DNA of 64,000 bases from Microbulbifer taiwanensis (GTDB taxonomy: Bacteria > Pseudomonadota > Gammaproteobacteria > Pseudomonadales > Cellvibrionaceae): positions 124,001 through 188,000 of the forward strand of contig NZ_JACZFR010000028.1 of the NCBI RefSeq assembly GCF_014904815.1. Direction: 5' to 3'. Of the stretch, positions 36,148 to 47,225 are shown one piece after another. Numbering within the stretch: position 1 is the stretch's first letter; each line of letters starts with the position of its first letter. The notes beneath the pieces were generated by a model. That model was not told the origin of the DNA. It saw only the letters and a list, made by a program, of their open reading frames with translations, and ran no database searches. The position numbers were made by a program, and so were the translations under genes.

Positions 36148-37185
36148 TCAAGGTTTGACCGAATAGGCCACATCAAAAGTTTGTGCGCCCGACATCAAAT
36201 CGCGTATTACCTCCGGAATCGGCCGCTCCTCAAATAATATGGCGTGAATCGCGGAAACCAAGGGCATGTAGACGCCCATTTCGTCCGCTTTGTGCTTGAT
36301 CAGCCGAACCGTGTTGACACCCTCGGCGACCTGACCGATTTCCGCGACAGCCTGTTCCAGCGGGCGCCCCTTGCCCACCAGGTAGCCGACGCGATAATTG
36401 CGGCTGAGGTCGGAGGAACAGGTCAATATCAGGTCGCCGACGCCGGCGAGGCCGATAAAGGTCATGGGGTCCGCGCCCATGGCCTCTGCAAAGCGCATCA
36501 TCTCCGCCAGCGCGCGGGTGATCAGCAGGCTGATGGTATTCTGCCCGCGCTCCAGCGCCGCGGCCATGCCGGTGACGATGGCGTAGATATTTTTCAGTGC
36601 ACCGGCCAGCTCCACGCCGAACACGTCCTTGCTGGAGTAGACGCGGAAAGTCTCCGAGTGCAGTACCTTCTGGATGTTGGAGCAGAGCGCCTCGTCCTCA
36701 CTGGCGATCACCGTGGCGGTGTAATGGCCGGCGACTATCTCCTTGGCAAAGTTCGGTCCACTCAGCACGCCGACGCGCATGCCGCTGGTCTCCTCGCGCA
36801 GGATATCGCTCATCAGGTGGAAGCCGTCTTCCTCTATACCCTTGGTGGTGGAAATCAGCATGGTGTCCGGTGCCAGCAGCGGTGCCACCCGCTGCACCAC
36901 CTCGCGGAAAGACTTACTCGGGATGGCGACAAAGACGATCCGGCAGCCGTCGATGGCCCGCTCCAGGTCGCTGGTGACATTGAGCTGCGGGTGCAGCGGC
37001 ACGCCGGGCAGGTAGTAGTGATTCTCGCGCATCTTGCGACAGTCCGCCGCGCGCGCCTCGTCACGCATCCACTGGCGGGTGTCGTGGCCATTGCCCGCCA
37101 CGATATTGGCAATCGCGGTGCCGAAACTGCCGCCACCCAGAATGGCGATGGAAAGGGGATTGGATGATTCCGTGTGTGTCGTCAT
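36148..37185 (-). CDS. gpsA: Glycerol-3-phosphate dehydrogenase [NAD(P)+]
   Basis: A 345-residue enzyme that reduces dihydroxyacetone phosphate to sn-glycerol 3-phosphate for phospholipid synthesis. The nucleotide-binding site is [15 protein letters not shown]. The active-site helix contains [18 protein letters not shown] with the catalytic Lys, and [14 protein letters not shown] follows. I chose the ATG at 37185 ([10 protein letters not shown]); the 80 codons upstream in the same frame run through a family A repeat and are not coding. Confidence 0.96.
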   Translation of the reverse strand: MTTHTESSNPLSIAILGGGSFGTAIANIVAGNGHDTRQWMRDEARAADCRKMRENHYYLPGVPLHPQLNVTSDLERAIDGCRIVFVAIPSKSFREVVQRVAPLLAPDTMLISTTKGIEEDGFHLMSDILREETSGMRVGVLSGPNFAKEIVAGHYTATVIASEDEALCSNIQKVLHSETFRVYSSKDVFGVELAGALKNIYAIVTGMAAALERGQNTISLLITRALAEMMRFAEAMGADPMTFIGLAGVGDLILTCSSDLSRNYRVGYLVGKGRPLEQAVAEIGQVAEGVNTVRLIKHKADEMGVYMPLVSAIHAILFEERPIPEVIRDLMSGAQTFDVAYSVKP

Positions 37186-37326
37186 ATCCGGTACAGCTTT
37201 TTTTGAGTTTTGCGGATTATAGAGGGGCAGCAGTGGCGACCCAATGACGGTGGGAAAAAAATGTGAGATTCGGTCAGGGTGCGCGAAAATTGGGCAACAA
37301 GGTTGTTTTGAACTGCGCACACGCAC

Positions 37327-37395
37327 TCGTCGTACCGGCGCAGGCCCGTATCCAGCTCGGAGGCACCTGGATTCCGGCCTGCGCCGGAATGACGA
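37327..37395. repeat. Palindromic repeat, family A (complete copy)
   Basis: TCGTCGTACCGGCGCAGGCC on the left and GGCCTGCGCCGGAATGACGA on the right, in the htpG-gpsA spacer. Just beyond it, at about 37409-37440, a second near-palindrome (GCGCCCCCTCCCGC / GCGGGAGAGGGCGC) lies right after the htpG stop and may act as its transcript end. Confidence 0.8.
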
Positions 37396-37449
37396 GAATG
37401 CAAGCAGGAGCGCCCCCTCCCGCATGCGGGAGAGGGCGCTGGGAGGAAC

Positions 37450-39381
37450 TCAGCTATTGAGCTCCAGCAGCAGCGCATTCAGACGGCGCACATAGTCCGC
37501 CGGATCCGCCAGCTGGTTGCCGGCGGCCAGGTTGGCCTGGTCCATCAGGACATTGGTCAGGTCTGCGAAGCGATCCTCATCCGCCTCCTGGTCCAGGCGC
37601 TTGACCAGCGGGTGGGACGGGTTCAGCTCGAAGATCGGCTTGGCCTCTGGCAGGGACTGGCCGGCCTGCTCGAGGATCCGGCGCATCTGCGGACCCATAT
37701 CCTGCTCGCTGACCACCAGACAGGCCGGGGAATCCACCAGGCGCGTGGTTGCGCGCACGTCCTCGACGCGCCCCTCCAGCACCTCCTTGATCCGCTCAAC
37801 CAGCGCACCGGACTCCTTCTCCACCTTCTCGCGCTCGGCCTTGTCCTCGTCGGTCTCGGCCTCACCCAGATCCAGCGCGCCCTTGGCCACATCCTGGAAC
37901 GGCTTGCCGTCGAACTCGTGCATATGGCCGACGAACCACTCGTCCACCTGGTCGGTCAACAGCAGCACCTCGATGCCCTTCTTGCGGAAGACTTCCAGAT
38001 AGGGGCTGGACTTGGCGGTGGCGAAGTTGTCGGCGCAGACGTAGTAGATGTTCTTCTGGCCGTCTTTCATGCGGCCGACATAGTCCTCCAGGGACTGGTC
38101 CTGCTTCTCCGCATCGGTGTGGGTGGTGGCGAAGCGCAGCAGCTTGGCCACTTTTTCCTTGTTGGCAAAGTCCTCGGCCGGCCCCTCCTTGATAACGTTG
38201 CCGAACAGATCCCAGAACTTCTGGTACTCATCCGCGTCCTTCTTCGCCAGCTTGTCGAGCATGTCCAGCACGCGCTTGGTCAGTGCGCTCTTGATGGCGT
38301 CGGTGTTGCGGTCCTTCTGCAGGATTTCGCGGGACACGTTCAGCGGCAGGTCGTTGGAGTCCAGCACACCCTTGACGAAACGTAGGTAGAGCGGCAGGAA
38401 CTGCTCGGCGTCATCCATGATAAAGGTGCGCTGCACATACAGTTTCAGGCCGCGGGCGGCGTCGCGCTGGTACAGGTCGAAAGGCGCGCGGGCGGGGATA
38501 TACAGCAGGCTGGTGTAGTCCAGCTTGCCCTCGACGCGGTTGTGACTCCAGGTCAGCGGGTCGTCGAAATCGTGGGAGACCAGCTTGTAGAACTCCTTGT
38601 ACTCCTCGGATTTCACCTCGGAGCGCGGGCGGGTCCACAGGGCCTGGGCGGCGTTGACGGCCTCGAACTCCGGCGCTTTCTCTACCTTCTCCTCGCCCTC
38701 GGCAGCAGGGGCCTCTTCACCGGCCGCAGGCGTTTCTTTCAGCATTTGAACCGGAATGGCGATATGGTCAGAGTATTTCTTGATGATGGATCTCAGACGC
38801 CAGCCGTCGGCGAACTCCTTCGCCTCCTCTTTCAGGTGCAGTACCACGCGGGTGCCACGACTCGGCCAGTCGACATTCTCCACCGAGTACTCGGCCTCGC
38901 CACTGCACTCCCAGTGCACACCCTGGTCGCTCTCCAGGCCGGCGCGGCGGGTGAAGACATCCACCTTGTCGGCGACGATAAAGGCGGAGTAGAAGCCGAC
39001 ACCAAACTGGCCGATCAGGTGCGCGTCCTTCTTCTGGTCGCCGGAGAGCTGCTGCATGAAGGCAGCGGTGCCGGAGCGGGCGATGGTACCCAGGTTCTCG
39101 ATCACCTCGTCGCGGCTCATGCCGATGCCGTTATCGGTGATGGTGAGGGTGCCCTCCTCCTTGTCGAACTCGATGCGGATACGCAGCTCGGGGTCCTCAG
39201 CCAGCAGCTCCGGCTTGGACAGGGACTCGAAACGCAGCTTGTCGGCGGCGTCGGAGGCATTGGATACCAGCTCGCGCAGGAAGATCTCCTTGTTGGAGTA
39301 GAGCGAGTGGATCATCAGGTGCAGCAGTTGCTTGGCTTCTGTCTGGAAGCCGTGGCTCTCTTTGTGGGCCTCAACGGTCAT
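37450..39381 (-). CDS. htpG: Chaperone HtpG (Hsp90)
   Basis: A 643-residue Hsp90. The GHKL ATPase domain contains [39 protein letters not shown] and [11 protein letters not shown]. The middle domain and the C-terminal dimerisation domain have normal length, with the short charged linker typical of bacteria (the Glu/Ala-rich part around residue 225). A heat-shock type promoter lies just upstream, so induction by sigma-32 is expected. Confidence 0.97.
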   Translation of the reverse strand: MTVEAHKESHGFQTEAKQLLHLMIHSLYSNKEIFLRELVSNASDAADKLRFESLSKPELLAEDPELRIRIEFDKEEGTLTITDNGIGMSRDEVIENLGTIARSGTAAFMQQLSGDQKKDAHLIGQFGVGFYSAFIVADKVDVFTRRAGLESDQGVHWECSGEAEYSVENVDWPSRGTRVVLHLKEEAKEFADGWRLRSIIKKYSDHIAIPVQMLKETPAAGEEAPAAEGEEKVEKAPEFEAVNAAQALWTRPRSEVKSEEYKEFYKLVSHDFDDPLTWSHNRVEGKLDYTSLLYIPARAPFDLYQRDAARGLKLYVQRTFIMDDAEQFLPLYLRFVKGVLDSNDLPLNVSREILQKDRNTDAIKSALTKRVLDMLDKLAKKDADEYQKFWDLFGNVIKEGPAEDFANKEKVAKLLRFATTHTDAEKQDQSLEDYVGRMKDGQKNIYYVCADNFATAKSSPYLEVFRKKGIEVLLLTDQVDEWFVGHMHEFDGKPFQDVAKGALDLGEAETDEDKAEREKVEKESGALVERIKEVLEGRVEDVRATTRLVDSPACLVVSEQDMGPQMRRILEQAGQSLPEAKPIFELNPSHPLVKRLDQEADEDRFADLTNVLMDQANLAAGNQLADPADYVRRLNALLLELNS

Positions 39382-39422
39382 GGATAGGTCTCCCCGTACA
39401 TTTCATTCGGAACAGGGAGCCG

Positions 39423-39450
39423 ATATAGGGGTGGATGGCGGGGTTTCAAG
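39423..39450 (-). promoter_or_regulatory. Sigma-32 (heat shock) promoter of htpG
   Basis: On the minus strand CTTGAAA (39444-39450) and CCCCTATAT (39423-39431) are separated by 12 bases. They match the RpoH consensus CTTGAAA-N11-16-CCCCATNT closely. The position, 42 bases before the htpG start codon, is right for a heat-shock gene. Confidence 0.75.
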
Positions 39451-39488
39451 GGCTGGCCGCGAGCGACCGGCCCATAGGAGCATCGGAA

Positions 39489-40685
39489 TTACTTGTTGGC
39501 CATGGCCGTGGAGAGGGTGCCGTTGCCGGTGATATCCATCACGAAGTTCGCAGTGAGGTCGGCGATAACGCGGGATTCGGCGTTCATCAGTATCGCTATG
39601 CCGATCTTCTGTTTCTCCGAGTAGGCCACCGCGGCGCGGAAGCCCGCCACCCAGCCGCCGTGGTAGATGATGCGGTCATCGCCGACGGTGTACAGGCGCC
39701 AGCCCAGGCCGTAGCCGGCGTGGGACAGGTAGTCGCGCCAGATGCGGTGGCGCATATGGCGCTTGGTCTCCACCCGTTCGGTGGTCATATCCTCGATCAC
39801 CGCCGGTGACAGCACCTTGGGGTAGTAGCCCATCTGCGCCTTCAGCCACTGCCCCATGTCCGCAATGCTGGCGTTGACGCCGGCCGCCGGAGCGGCGAAG
39901 TAGTACTCCTTCTCCACCTTTACCGGGCGCCATCCGCGACCCGTCTGCACATGGGGCGCAGCGCGGTTGTTGGAGGCCATAAAGCTCTCCCAGCCGACGG
40001 AGGCGTTGTCCATCTTCAGCGGTACAAAGAACCGCTCTTTCAGCTGCCGCGCGTAGGAAACACCGGTGGCCTTGTAGATGACATCCTCGATCAGGCTGAA
40101 GAGCACATTCTGGTAGCCGTAGCACTTGCCCGGGGTACAGCGCGGGTCGATATTGGCGAACTTGGGCAGTATCTTGCTGAGCGGTTTGTTGTCTTCCAGG
40201 TAGTTGTCGTAGGCGTTGGGGGTCAGGCCGGAGGAGTGGCTGAGCAGGTGCTCCACTTCCAGCTGGCGGGACAGGGACGGGGTCTTGAAGCTGAGTTCCG
40301 GCACATAGCGCACCACCTTGTCCGCCCAACTGAACTTCTTCTCGTGCTCCAGCACCGTGGCCATACTGGCGGCGAAGGTCTTGGAGACAGACGCCAGGCG
40401 GAAGACGGTGTTGCGATCCACCTTGCCGCGCTTGCCCTTGATCCGCACGCCGTAGGTGTCCATCGCCACCACCTGGTCGCCGTTGACGATCACATAGGCG
40501 CCGCCGGGGATATTCTTCTGCTTCATCAACTGGCGGAAGTAGCGGTCGAATTCACTGGCACTGGCACCGATATCCGCCGCGCGCGCGTGCAGCCCCAGGC
40601 CGCAGAGCACCAGCGCCAGGTAGAGATGGAGAGCGCCTCGCAGGCGCAAACAGCTGAATTTGGTGAAAAGGGATCTTGGTCTCAT
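39489..40685 (-). CDS. Class C beta-lactamase-like serine hydrolase, exported
   Basis: A 398-residue protein with an N-terminal signal peptide (through LGLHARA) and a serine beta-lactamase/esterase domain. The catalytic SxxK is Ser99-Val-Ser-Lys102 (LASVSKTFA), the Y-x-N motif is Tyr191-Gln-Asn193 (CYGYQNV), and the third motif is IIYHGGWVAGF. The H-G-G form of the last motif and the overall pattern point to an esterase or D-aminopeptidase-like member rather than a true AmpC. The ATG at 40685 gives a good signal; the frame begins with a TTG four codons earlier. Confidence 0.85.
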   Translation of the reverse strand: MRPRSLFTKFSCLRLRGALHLYLALVLCGLGLHARAADIGASASEFDRYFRQLMKQKNIPGGAYVIVNGDQVVAMDTYGVRIKGKRGKVDRNTVFRLASVSKTFAASMATVLEHEKKFSWADKVVRYVPELSFKTPSLSRQLEVEHLLSHSSGLTPNAYDNYLEDNKPLSKILPKFANIDPRCTPGKCYGYQNVLFSLIEDVIYKATGVSYARQLKERFFVPLKMDNASVGWESFMASNNRAAPHVQTGRGWRPVKVEKEYYFAAPAAGVNASIADMGQWLKAQMGYYPKVLSPAVIEDMTTERVETKRHMRHRIWRDYLSHAGYGLGWRLYTVGDDRIIYHGGWVAGFRAAVAYSEKQKIGIAILMNAESRVIADLTANFVMDITGNGTLSTAMANK

Positions 40686-40904
40686 GCCGTACTTCAAGCC
40701 GCCGCGGCAATGTTGTACTTGTATGTAAGACTAGCAGCCCGCGAAAAGATTCTCTTCTCGTCCGCCCGGTCAAATGCAACGCAGCATTGTAATCGCAAAT
40801 CCGACCTGGCGCACAGTCGATCTGAGGGCAGGTTCAACATACGGCGGCATAATAGCGCTGTCATTGCGGGATCCCAATGAGCCGGCGGCAAACCTCAGGC
40901 ATAA

Positions 40905-40928
40905 AAAAACCGCCCTGAGGCGGTTTTT
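40905..40928 (-). terminator. Rho-independent terminator after the peroxiredoxin gene
   Basis: AAAAACCGCC, loop CTGA, GGCGGTTTTT: a 10-bp stem followed on the minus strand by a T run. It lies 44 bases past the peroxiredoxin stop. Confidence 0.85.
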
Positions 40929-40971
40929 CGACGGCGGGGAGTGCGCCGCACTCCCCTGCGCGAACGGCGAC

Positions 40972-41574
40972 TTACAGCTTGTCGGCGTTCTCGCTCAGGT
41001 AAGCCGCTACACCTTCCGGAGAAGCGTTCATACCCTTGTCGCCTTCCTGCCAGCCGGCCGGGCAGACTTCGCCGTGCTCCTGGTGGAACGCCAGGGCGTC
41101 AACCATGCGCAGCATCTCGTCGACGTTGCGGCCCAGCGGCAGGTCGTTCACGACCTGGTGGCGTACCACGCCCTCTTCGTCGATCAGGAAAGAGCCGCGG
41201 AAAGCGACACCGGCGTCGGCTTCAACGTCGTAGGCCTGGCAGATTTCGTGCTTCACGTCCGCTACCAGGGTGTACTTGACCGGGCCGATACCGCCGTCGT
41301 TGACGGAGGTGTTGCGCCAGGCGTTGTGGGAGAACTGGGAATCGATGGAAACACCGATCACTTCCACGCCGCGCTTCTGGAATTCCGCGTAGCGGTGGTC
41401 AAAAGCGATCAGTTCGGACGGGCACACGAAGGTGAAGTCCAGCGGGTAGAAGAAAACGACCGCTTTCTTGCCCTTGATGGCCTCGGCCAGGTTGAAGGAA
41501 TCGACGATCTCGCCGTTACCCAGTACCGCTGCCGCGGTGAAATCCGGAGCTGGTTTGCCTACCAGTACTGCCAT
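40972..41574 (-). CDS. 2-Cys peroxiredoxin (AhpC/Prx1 type)
   Basis: A 200-residue thiol peroxidase. The peroxidatic Cys51 is in DFTFVCPSELIAF, the resolving Cys171 in HGEVCPAGWQ, so it is a typical dimeric 2-Cys enzyme that reduces H2O2 and organic peroxides. The Prx1 group hallmark YPLDFTFVCP is present. It is divergent from bfd; peroxiredoxin, bfd and bfr are also neighbours in Pseudomonas (inferred from memory of that genome). A candidate OxyR half-site lies about 90 bases upstream. Confidence 0.94.
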   Translation of the reverse strand: MAVLVGKPAPDFTAAAVLGNGEIVDSFNLAEAIKGKKAVVFFYPLDFTFVCPSELIAFDHRYAEFQKRGVEVIGVSIDSQFSHNAWRNTSVNDGGIGPVKYTLVADVKHEICQAYDVEADAGVAFRGSFLIDEEGVVRHQVVNDLPLGRNVDEMLRMVDALAFHQEHGEVCPAGWQEGDKGMNASPEGVAAYLSENADKL

Positions 41575-41912
41575 GAGAACCTCCTCAATCCAATGATGGG
41601 TTAGTTATGAAGGGTGATGTGATCAATTTATATGCAAGCGCTATAAATTGAATAAGAATTGATAGTGGGCCGCTATGATACACACCCACTTATTGCAGTC
41701 CCATAAAATTTTTATATGGCATCGATAGAGACGCAGCTGCAGGCTCTTGACCCGCCCCGCAAACCTGGTCACTGGCGCCCCCGCGGTCACTGAAAACGCG
41801 ACTAGAATGAGAATAGAGCGTCACAGAATCTTATTGACACTCATTCTCACTTGCAATACGATCAGCACACTTTCAGAAGTTGAGCGAATTTTGCGCCAGG
41901 GTCCCAGTAACG
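41575..41912. other. Divergent regulatory region, peroxiredoxin / bfd
   Basis: These 338 bases contain no gene. Near the peroxiredoxin side is ATAG-N7-CTAT at 41662-41676, the half-site pattern of OxyR; a second half-site at the expected distance is not obvious. Toward bfd lie the promoter and Fur-like sites listed separately. An AT-rich near-dyad (CCATAAAATTTTTATATGG, about 41701-41719) sits between them. Confidence 0.5.
41805..41862 (+). promoter_or_regulatory. bfd promoter with Fur-like sites
   Basis: TTGACA (41834-41839), a 17-base spacer and TACGAT (41857-41862) form a sigma-70 promoter pointing at bfd. The spacer is filled by CTCATTCTCACTTGC, and GAATGAGAAT lies just upstream at 41805-41814 in inverted relation. 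Both resemble Fur boxes, which would block RNA polymerase when iron is sufficient, the known logic for bfd. Confidence 0.65.
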
Positions 41913-42125
41913 ATGTACGTCTGTATCTGTAAAGGCATTACCGACCGCCAGATCAAGGAAGCCGTCTACGATGGCTCCACGTCGGTCAAGGCCCTGCGCC
42001 GCCACCTCGGCGTCTCCTCCCAGTGCGGCCGCTGCGCCGAGCTGACCCAGGAGATTATCGAAGAGACCATGGCCGGCGGTGTCGTCGCCGCGGCCAATAG
42101 CGGGCTTTTTTACTCCGCCGGCTGA
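41913..42125 (+). CDS. bfd: Bacterioferritin-associated ferredoxin
   Basis: A 70-residue [2Fe-2S] protein that binds bacterioferritin and passes it electrons to release stored iron. The cluster ligands are Cys4, Cys6, Cys38 and Cys41 (MYVCICKGIT and SSQCGRCAEL), the normal Bfd spacing. The start is the ATG at 41913; the frame extends upstream to 41880 without homology. Its partner bfr lies 1.7 kb downstream on the same strand, with a DUF2254 gene between. Confidence 0.94.
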   Translation: MYVCICKGITDRQIKEAVYDGSTSVKALRRHLGVSSQCGRCAELTQEIIEETMAGGVVAAANSGLFYSAG

Positions 42126-42274
42126 AGGCTCTTCTCGCTAAAGGTCCCCGCTCGGGCATGCCGACCGCCAAAGGGCGATCGGCGCCATCCCCTCCCCTAT
42201 TTTTTCGCCCACACTTTCCACGCATCCCTGAACTAAGCTGACGGCACCCGTGTAGCCGCTGCGTCAGTGAGTTC

Positions 42275-43588
42275 ATGAAACAGTACCTAGTGCACCTGGG
42301 CGAAAGGCTGCGCTCCAGCTTCTGGAGCCTGCCGCTACTGATGATCCTCGCCGCCATCGCCCTGGCCAACCTGCTGCGCCTGGTCGATGCCTCCATTGAT
42401 CCGGCGCGCCTGACCGGCCTCGACTGGTTGCGCCTGCGCGATCCCGACAGCGCCCGCGCCCTGCTCTCCACCATCGCCGGCTCCACCATCACCGTCGCCG
42501 GCACCGTGTTTTCCATTACCGTGGTTGCCCTGACCCTGGCCTCCAACCAGTTTGGCCCGCGCCTGGTACGCAACTTTATCCGCGATCGCGGCACCCAGGT
42601 TTCCCTGGGTATCTTCCTCTCCACCTTTGTCTACGCACTGGTGACCATGCGCAGCATCGACACCCTCGGCGAGCGCGCAAGCAACTATGACCTCGCCGTG
42701 CAGACGGCCCTGCTGCTGGCACTGATCAGTATCGGCTTTCTGATCTACTTTATTCACAACGTCGCCCAGTCCATCCAGGTGGACAATATCGCCCACCGCA
42801 TCAACCGGGAATTTCACCGGGCCATAGAACGCGAGTACCCCCGCTCACCGGGGGACAACGGCGGTGACAAATTTGATAGCGAACGGCTGGAGCTGGGCTC
42901 AGGCTGGATCAATATCCCCGCCGGGCGCGGCGGCTATGTGCAGCTGGTCGACCGCGAGAAACTGGTCGCACTGGCGCGGGCGTTCGACTGCTGCCTGCAG
43001 ATCCAGTGCCACGCCGGCAGCTACCTGCACCACTGGGGCACCATCGGGCGCATCTACCAGGCAAAAGACAGTGCCGATGAATTGATTCCACAGGTGCAGT
43101 CGGCGCTGCAGATCGGCTCCCTGCCCACTTCGGAGCAGGACATCGTCTACTCGGTGCGCCAGCTCTCGCAGATTGCCGTGCGCGCACTGTCGCCCGGTGT
43201 CAACGATCCCTATACCGCCTACTCCTGTATCGATCGATTGATCGAGGGCCTGGGCACGGTGCTGCAGCGTCCGCAGCCACCCAACTGTTTCAGCGATGCC
43301 GACGGGCGCTTGCGCCTGGTCAGCTGCGAACTGGAATTCACCCAGCTGCTCGATGCCGCCCTGGACGAGATCTGCGAACACGGTCGCAGCAATGGCGTCG
43401 TAATGCGCCACCTGCTCAACGCACTGTCCGATCTGGCCGATGTCTGCACGCGGAAAAACGATAAAAAGTCACTGCATGATTACCTGCAGCGCCTCGCAGA
43501 GGACAGCAGAATTTTTATTGAGAGCCGCAGCGATCTGCAAATTATCGGCGAGAAAATTTCAGCAGTTCAGAAGAAGCTGACGAGCTGA
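42275..43588 (+). CDS. DUF2254 membrane protein
   Basis: A 437-residue protein with four transmembrane helices in the first 170 residues (about 17-35, 60-85, 108-125 and 148-170). A soluble C-terminal part follows, containing SVRQLSQIAVRALSPGVNDPYTAYSCIDRL. The ALSPGVNDP segment is the most conserved part of DUF2254. The function of the family is unknown. Its place between bfd and bfr, on the same strand, suggests but does not show a link to iron storage. Confidence 0.88.
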   Translation: MKQYLVHLGERLRSSFWSLPLLMILAAIALANLLRLVDASIDPARLTGLDWLRLRDPDSARALLSTIAGSTITVAGTVFSITVVALTLASNQFGPRLVRNFIRDRGTQVSLGIFLSTFVYALVTMRSIDTLGERASNYDLAVQTALLLALISIGFLIYFIHNVAQSIQVDNIAHRINREFHRAIEREYPRSPGDNGGDKFDSERLELGSGWINIPAGRGGYVQLVDREKLVALARAFDCCLQIQCHAGSYLHHWGTIGRIYQAKDSADELIPQVQSALQIGSLPTSEQDIVYSVRQLSQIAVRALSPGVNDPYTAYSCIDRLIEGLGTVLQRPQPPNCFSDADGRLRLVSCELEFTQLLDAALDEICEHGRSNGVVMRHLLNALSDLADVCTRKNDKKSLHDYLQRLAEDSRIFIESRSDLQIIGEKISAVQKKLTS

Positions 43589-43604
43589 TTTCGGTGAACT
43601 AAAA

Positions 43605-43625
43605 CAGAATCATTTTCGTTTGGGT
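43605..43625 (+). promoter_or_regulatory. Weak Fur-like site upstream of bfr
   Basis: AGAATCATTTTCGTTTG resembles half to two thirds of a Fur box in an otherwise AT-rich leader of bfr. A TTGACA-like hexamer lies further downstream at about 43687. Only a pattern match; low confidence. Confidence 0.3.
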
Positions 43626-43842
43626 TTTCGGCCAAATTTGCGTTAAAAGCTATATTTTCCGTACTTTATGCAACGGACAAGCGCGCTTGACACACCCTTA
43701 ACGGCGACGCAAACTCGCCTCCATTGCAGCTGTGACCCTACAATATTTCCAGGGCCATCGATCAGCGGCGAATACTAGCGACCAACAATTAGGAACTCTC
43801 TGCAGCCCTACCCGAGCTCGCAGGGCCACAGGAGCAAAAGCT

Positions 43843-44322
43843 ATGAAAGGCGATCCCAAAGTCATCGAACATCTGAACAAGGTACTGGGCAACGAACTGG
43901 TGGCCATCAACCAGTATTTCCTGCACGCCCGCATGTACGACAACTGGGGCCTGAAAGAGCTGGGCAAAAAGGAATACCACGAGTCCATCGATGAAATGAA
44001 ACACGCCGACTGGCTGATCGAGCGTATTCTTTTCCTCGAGGGCATTCCCAATTTGCAGCACCTGGGCAAACTGCTGATCGGTGAAGACACGGTGGAGATG
44101 CTCAAGTGCGACCTGAAAATTGAGCACAAGGCCATCCCCGACCTGCGCGACGCCATCGCCTACTGCGAATCGGTACGCGACTACGGCAGCCGCGAACTGC
44201 TGGAAAAAATCCTCGACTCCGAAGAGGAACACGTGGACTGGCTGGAGACCCAGCTGGAACTGATCGACAAGGTGGGTATCCAGAATTACCTGCAGTCGCA
44301 GATGGAAACTGCCTCGGAGTAA
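43843..44322 (+). CDS. bfr: Bacterioferritin
   Basis: A 159-residue subunit of the 24-mer haem-containing ferritin that stores iron. All ferroxidase ligands are in place: Glu18, Glu51, His54, Glu94, Glu127 and His130; Met52 is the haem ligand. The start [20 protein letters not shown] is that of Bfr proteins; the frame upstream to 43732 is not coding. It works with Bfd encoded just upstream. A family A repeat follows the stop codon. Confidence 0.96.
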   Translation: MKGDPKVIEHLNKVLGNELVAINQYFLHARMYDNWGLKELGKKEYHESIDEMKHADWLIERILFLEGIPNLQHLGKLLIGEDTVEMLKCDLKIEHKAIPDLRDAIAYCESVRDYGSRELLEKILDSEEEHVDWLETQLELIDKVGIQNYLQSQMETASE

Positions 44323-44334
44323 ATACTCGTGCAC

Positions 44335-44403
44335 TCGTCATACCGGCGCAGGCCGGTATCCAGTTTCGTGCCACCTGGATTCCGGCCTGCGCCGGAATGA
44401 CGA
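44335..44403. repeat. Palindromic repeat, family A (complete copy)
   Basis: TCGTCATACCGGCGCAGGCC on the left and GGCCTGCGCCGGAATGACGA on the right, between the convergent bfr and grxD genes. Confidence 0.85.
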
Positions 44404-44428
44404 AGATGCGCTGTAGCAGCCCCCCATA

Positions 44429-44462
44429 AAAAAAACCCGGGGAAATTGCCGCGTTTTTTTTA
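44429..44462. terminator. Likely bidirectional terminator between bfr and grxD
   Basis: AAAAAAAACCCGG and CCGCGTTTTTTTT flank a small centre, giving an imperfect stem with T runs on both strands. It lies 20 bases after the grxD stop. Confidence 0.5.
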
Positions 44463-44481
44463 TTCCGGGATCCGACGAAAA

Positions 44482-44814
44482 TTACTCGCCGCCCTCACTC
44501 TCAGCAGCCGCCTCGTCGACCAGCGTCTTCAGCTCGCCGTTCTCGTACATCTCCATGATGATGTCGCAGCCGCCGACCAGCTCACCCTTTACCCACAGCT
44601 GCGGGAAGGTCGGCCAGTTGGCGTACTTGGGCAGTTCCGTGCGGATATCCGGATTGGACAGCACGTCCACATAGGCGAAACGCTTGCCGCAGGCCATCAA
44701 CGCCTGGCTGGCGCGCATGGAAAAACCGCACTGGGGTGCGTTGGGGCTGCCTTTCATGTACAGCAGAATGGTGTTGTCGGAAATCTGCTGCTTGATGTTC
44801 TCCAGTGTATCCAT
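44482..44814 (-). CDS. grxD: Monothiol glutaredoxin, Grx4 family
   Basis: A 110-residue monothiol glutaredoxin with Cys29 in the CGFS active site (APQCGFSMRASQ). Such proteins carry or transfer [2Fe-2S] clusters with glutathione. The TFPQLWVKGELVGGCDIIMEM segment is typical. The location next to bfr/bfd fits an iron-sulfur and iron-homeostasis neighbourhood. Confidence 0.96.
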   Translation of the reverse strand: MDTLENIKQQISDNTILLYMKGSPNAPQCGFSMRASQALMACGKRFAYVDVLSNPDIRTELPKYANWPTFPQLWVKGELVGGCDIIMEMYENGELKTLVDEAAAESEGGE

Positions 44815-45055
44815 AGGGATGACTAACCTCGGGTAGTGGAAGCGTTGGATGGTTAGGGCGCGGCGCCGGTGCCGAGCAGGCCGGCATTGTAACCCAGTGT
44901 GTTGCCGCTGACTAAAAGCCGGATGATCACTGGCGCGACACGACCCTTATGATAGTATTGCCGGCTTCCCGGGGAAACTGCGGAGCGGCGCCATCAACGC
45001 CGAATTTTCTGCGGTTCTCCGATCGATCGGCCCGCTATATAGAGGAGACAGCAAA

Positions 45056-46240
<1,185 letters not shown>

Positions 46241-46258
46241 ATCAAGAGGAACCGAACA

Positions 46259-47173
46259 ATGGCCATCAGACATTTTCTGACCCTGCTGGACCTGTCCAGG
46301 GACGAGCTGAACAACGTAATAGAGCGCGCCATCGAGCTGAAGGCGCTGCGCGCCCAGGGCATCGCCACCGAGCCCTTCCGCGACAAGGTGCTGGGCATGA
46401 TCTTCGAGAAGTCCTCCACCCGCACCCGCGTGTCCTTCGAGGCGGGCATGGCGCAGATGGGCGGCCACGCCCTCTTCCTGTCGCCGCGCGACACCCAGCT
46501 GGGCCGCGGCGAGCCCATCGAGGACAGCGCGCGAGTCATCTCGCGCATGGTGGACATGGTGATGATCCGCACCTTCGGCCACAACGTACTGGAGCGCTTC
46601 TCCCAGTACTCGCGTGTGCCGGTGATCAACGCCCTGTCCGACAGCTACCACCCCTGCCAGCTGCTCGCCGATATCCAGACCTATGTCGAGCACCGCGGCA
46701 GCCCCGAGGGCAAGGTGGTGGCCTGGGTGGGCGACGGCAACAATATGTGTCACTCCTATATCAACGCCGCGCGCCAGTGCGACTTCGAGCTGCGCATCGC
46801 CTGCCCCGAGGGCTACGAGCCGGACGAGGCCATCGTCGCCGCCGCCGGAGACAGGGTGAAAATTGTACGCAAGCCGCTGGACGCGGTGCGCGACGCCGAC
46901 TGGGTCTCCACCGATGTCTGGGCCTCCATGGGCCAGGAGACGGAACAGGTGGAACGCGAGCGCGCCTTCCAGGGCTTCCTGGTCGACCACGAGCTGATGA
47001 GCCACGCCAACAGCGACGCCATCTTTATGCACTGCCTGCCCGCCCACCGCGACGAGGAAGTGAGCGGCGAGCTGCTGGAAGACGAAAGCATCTCCGTTGT
47101 CTGGGACGAGGCTGAAAACCGCCTGCACGCACAGAAGGCGCTGATGGAGTTCCTGCAGGAAAACAGTCGATAA
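46259..47173 (+). CDS. argF: Ornithine carbamoyltransferase
   Basis: A 304-residue enzyme that makes citrulline from ornithine and carbamoyl phosphate. The carbamoyl-phosphate site is SSTRTR (52-57), the ornithine/catalytic site is [13 protein letters not shown] near residue 263, and [14 protein letters not shown] is also diagnostic. The length is that of the anabolic enzyme. Second gene of argDF. Confidence 0.96.
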   Translation: MAIRHFLTLLDLSRDELNNVIERAIELKALRAQGIATEPFRDKVLGMIFEKSSTRTRVSFEAGMAQMGGHALFLSPRDTQLGRGEPIEDSARVISRMVDMVMIRTFGHNVLERFSQYSRVPVINALSDSYHPCQLLADIQTYVEHRGSPEGKVVAWVGDGNNMCHSYINAARQCDFELRIACPEGYEPDEAIVAAAGDRVKIVRKPLDAVRDADWVSTDVWASMGQETEQVERERAFQGFLVDHELMSHANSDAIFMHCLPAHRDEEVSGELLEDESISVVWDEAENRLHAQKALMEFLQENSR

Positions 47174-47225
47174 CTGTGCGCTTTTTCGCCAGCCTGTTTG
47201 CTCCGCAGCCATTTCAACCCCACAT

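Noticed and set aside
36148..37425. Longer gpsA start at 37425
   Set aside because: The extra 80 codons cover a family A repeat; GpsA homology begins at the ATG at 37185.
39489..40685. True AmpC beta-lactamase
   Set aside because: SxxK and YxN are present, but the H-G-G third motif and general sequence fit the wider esterase/peptidase family; the resistance role is not supported.
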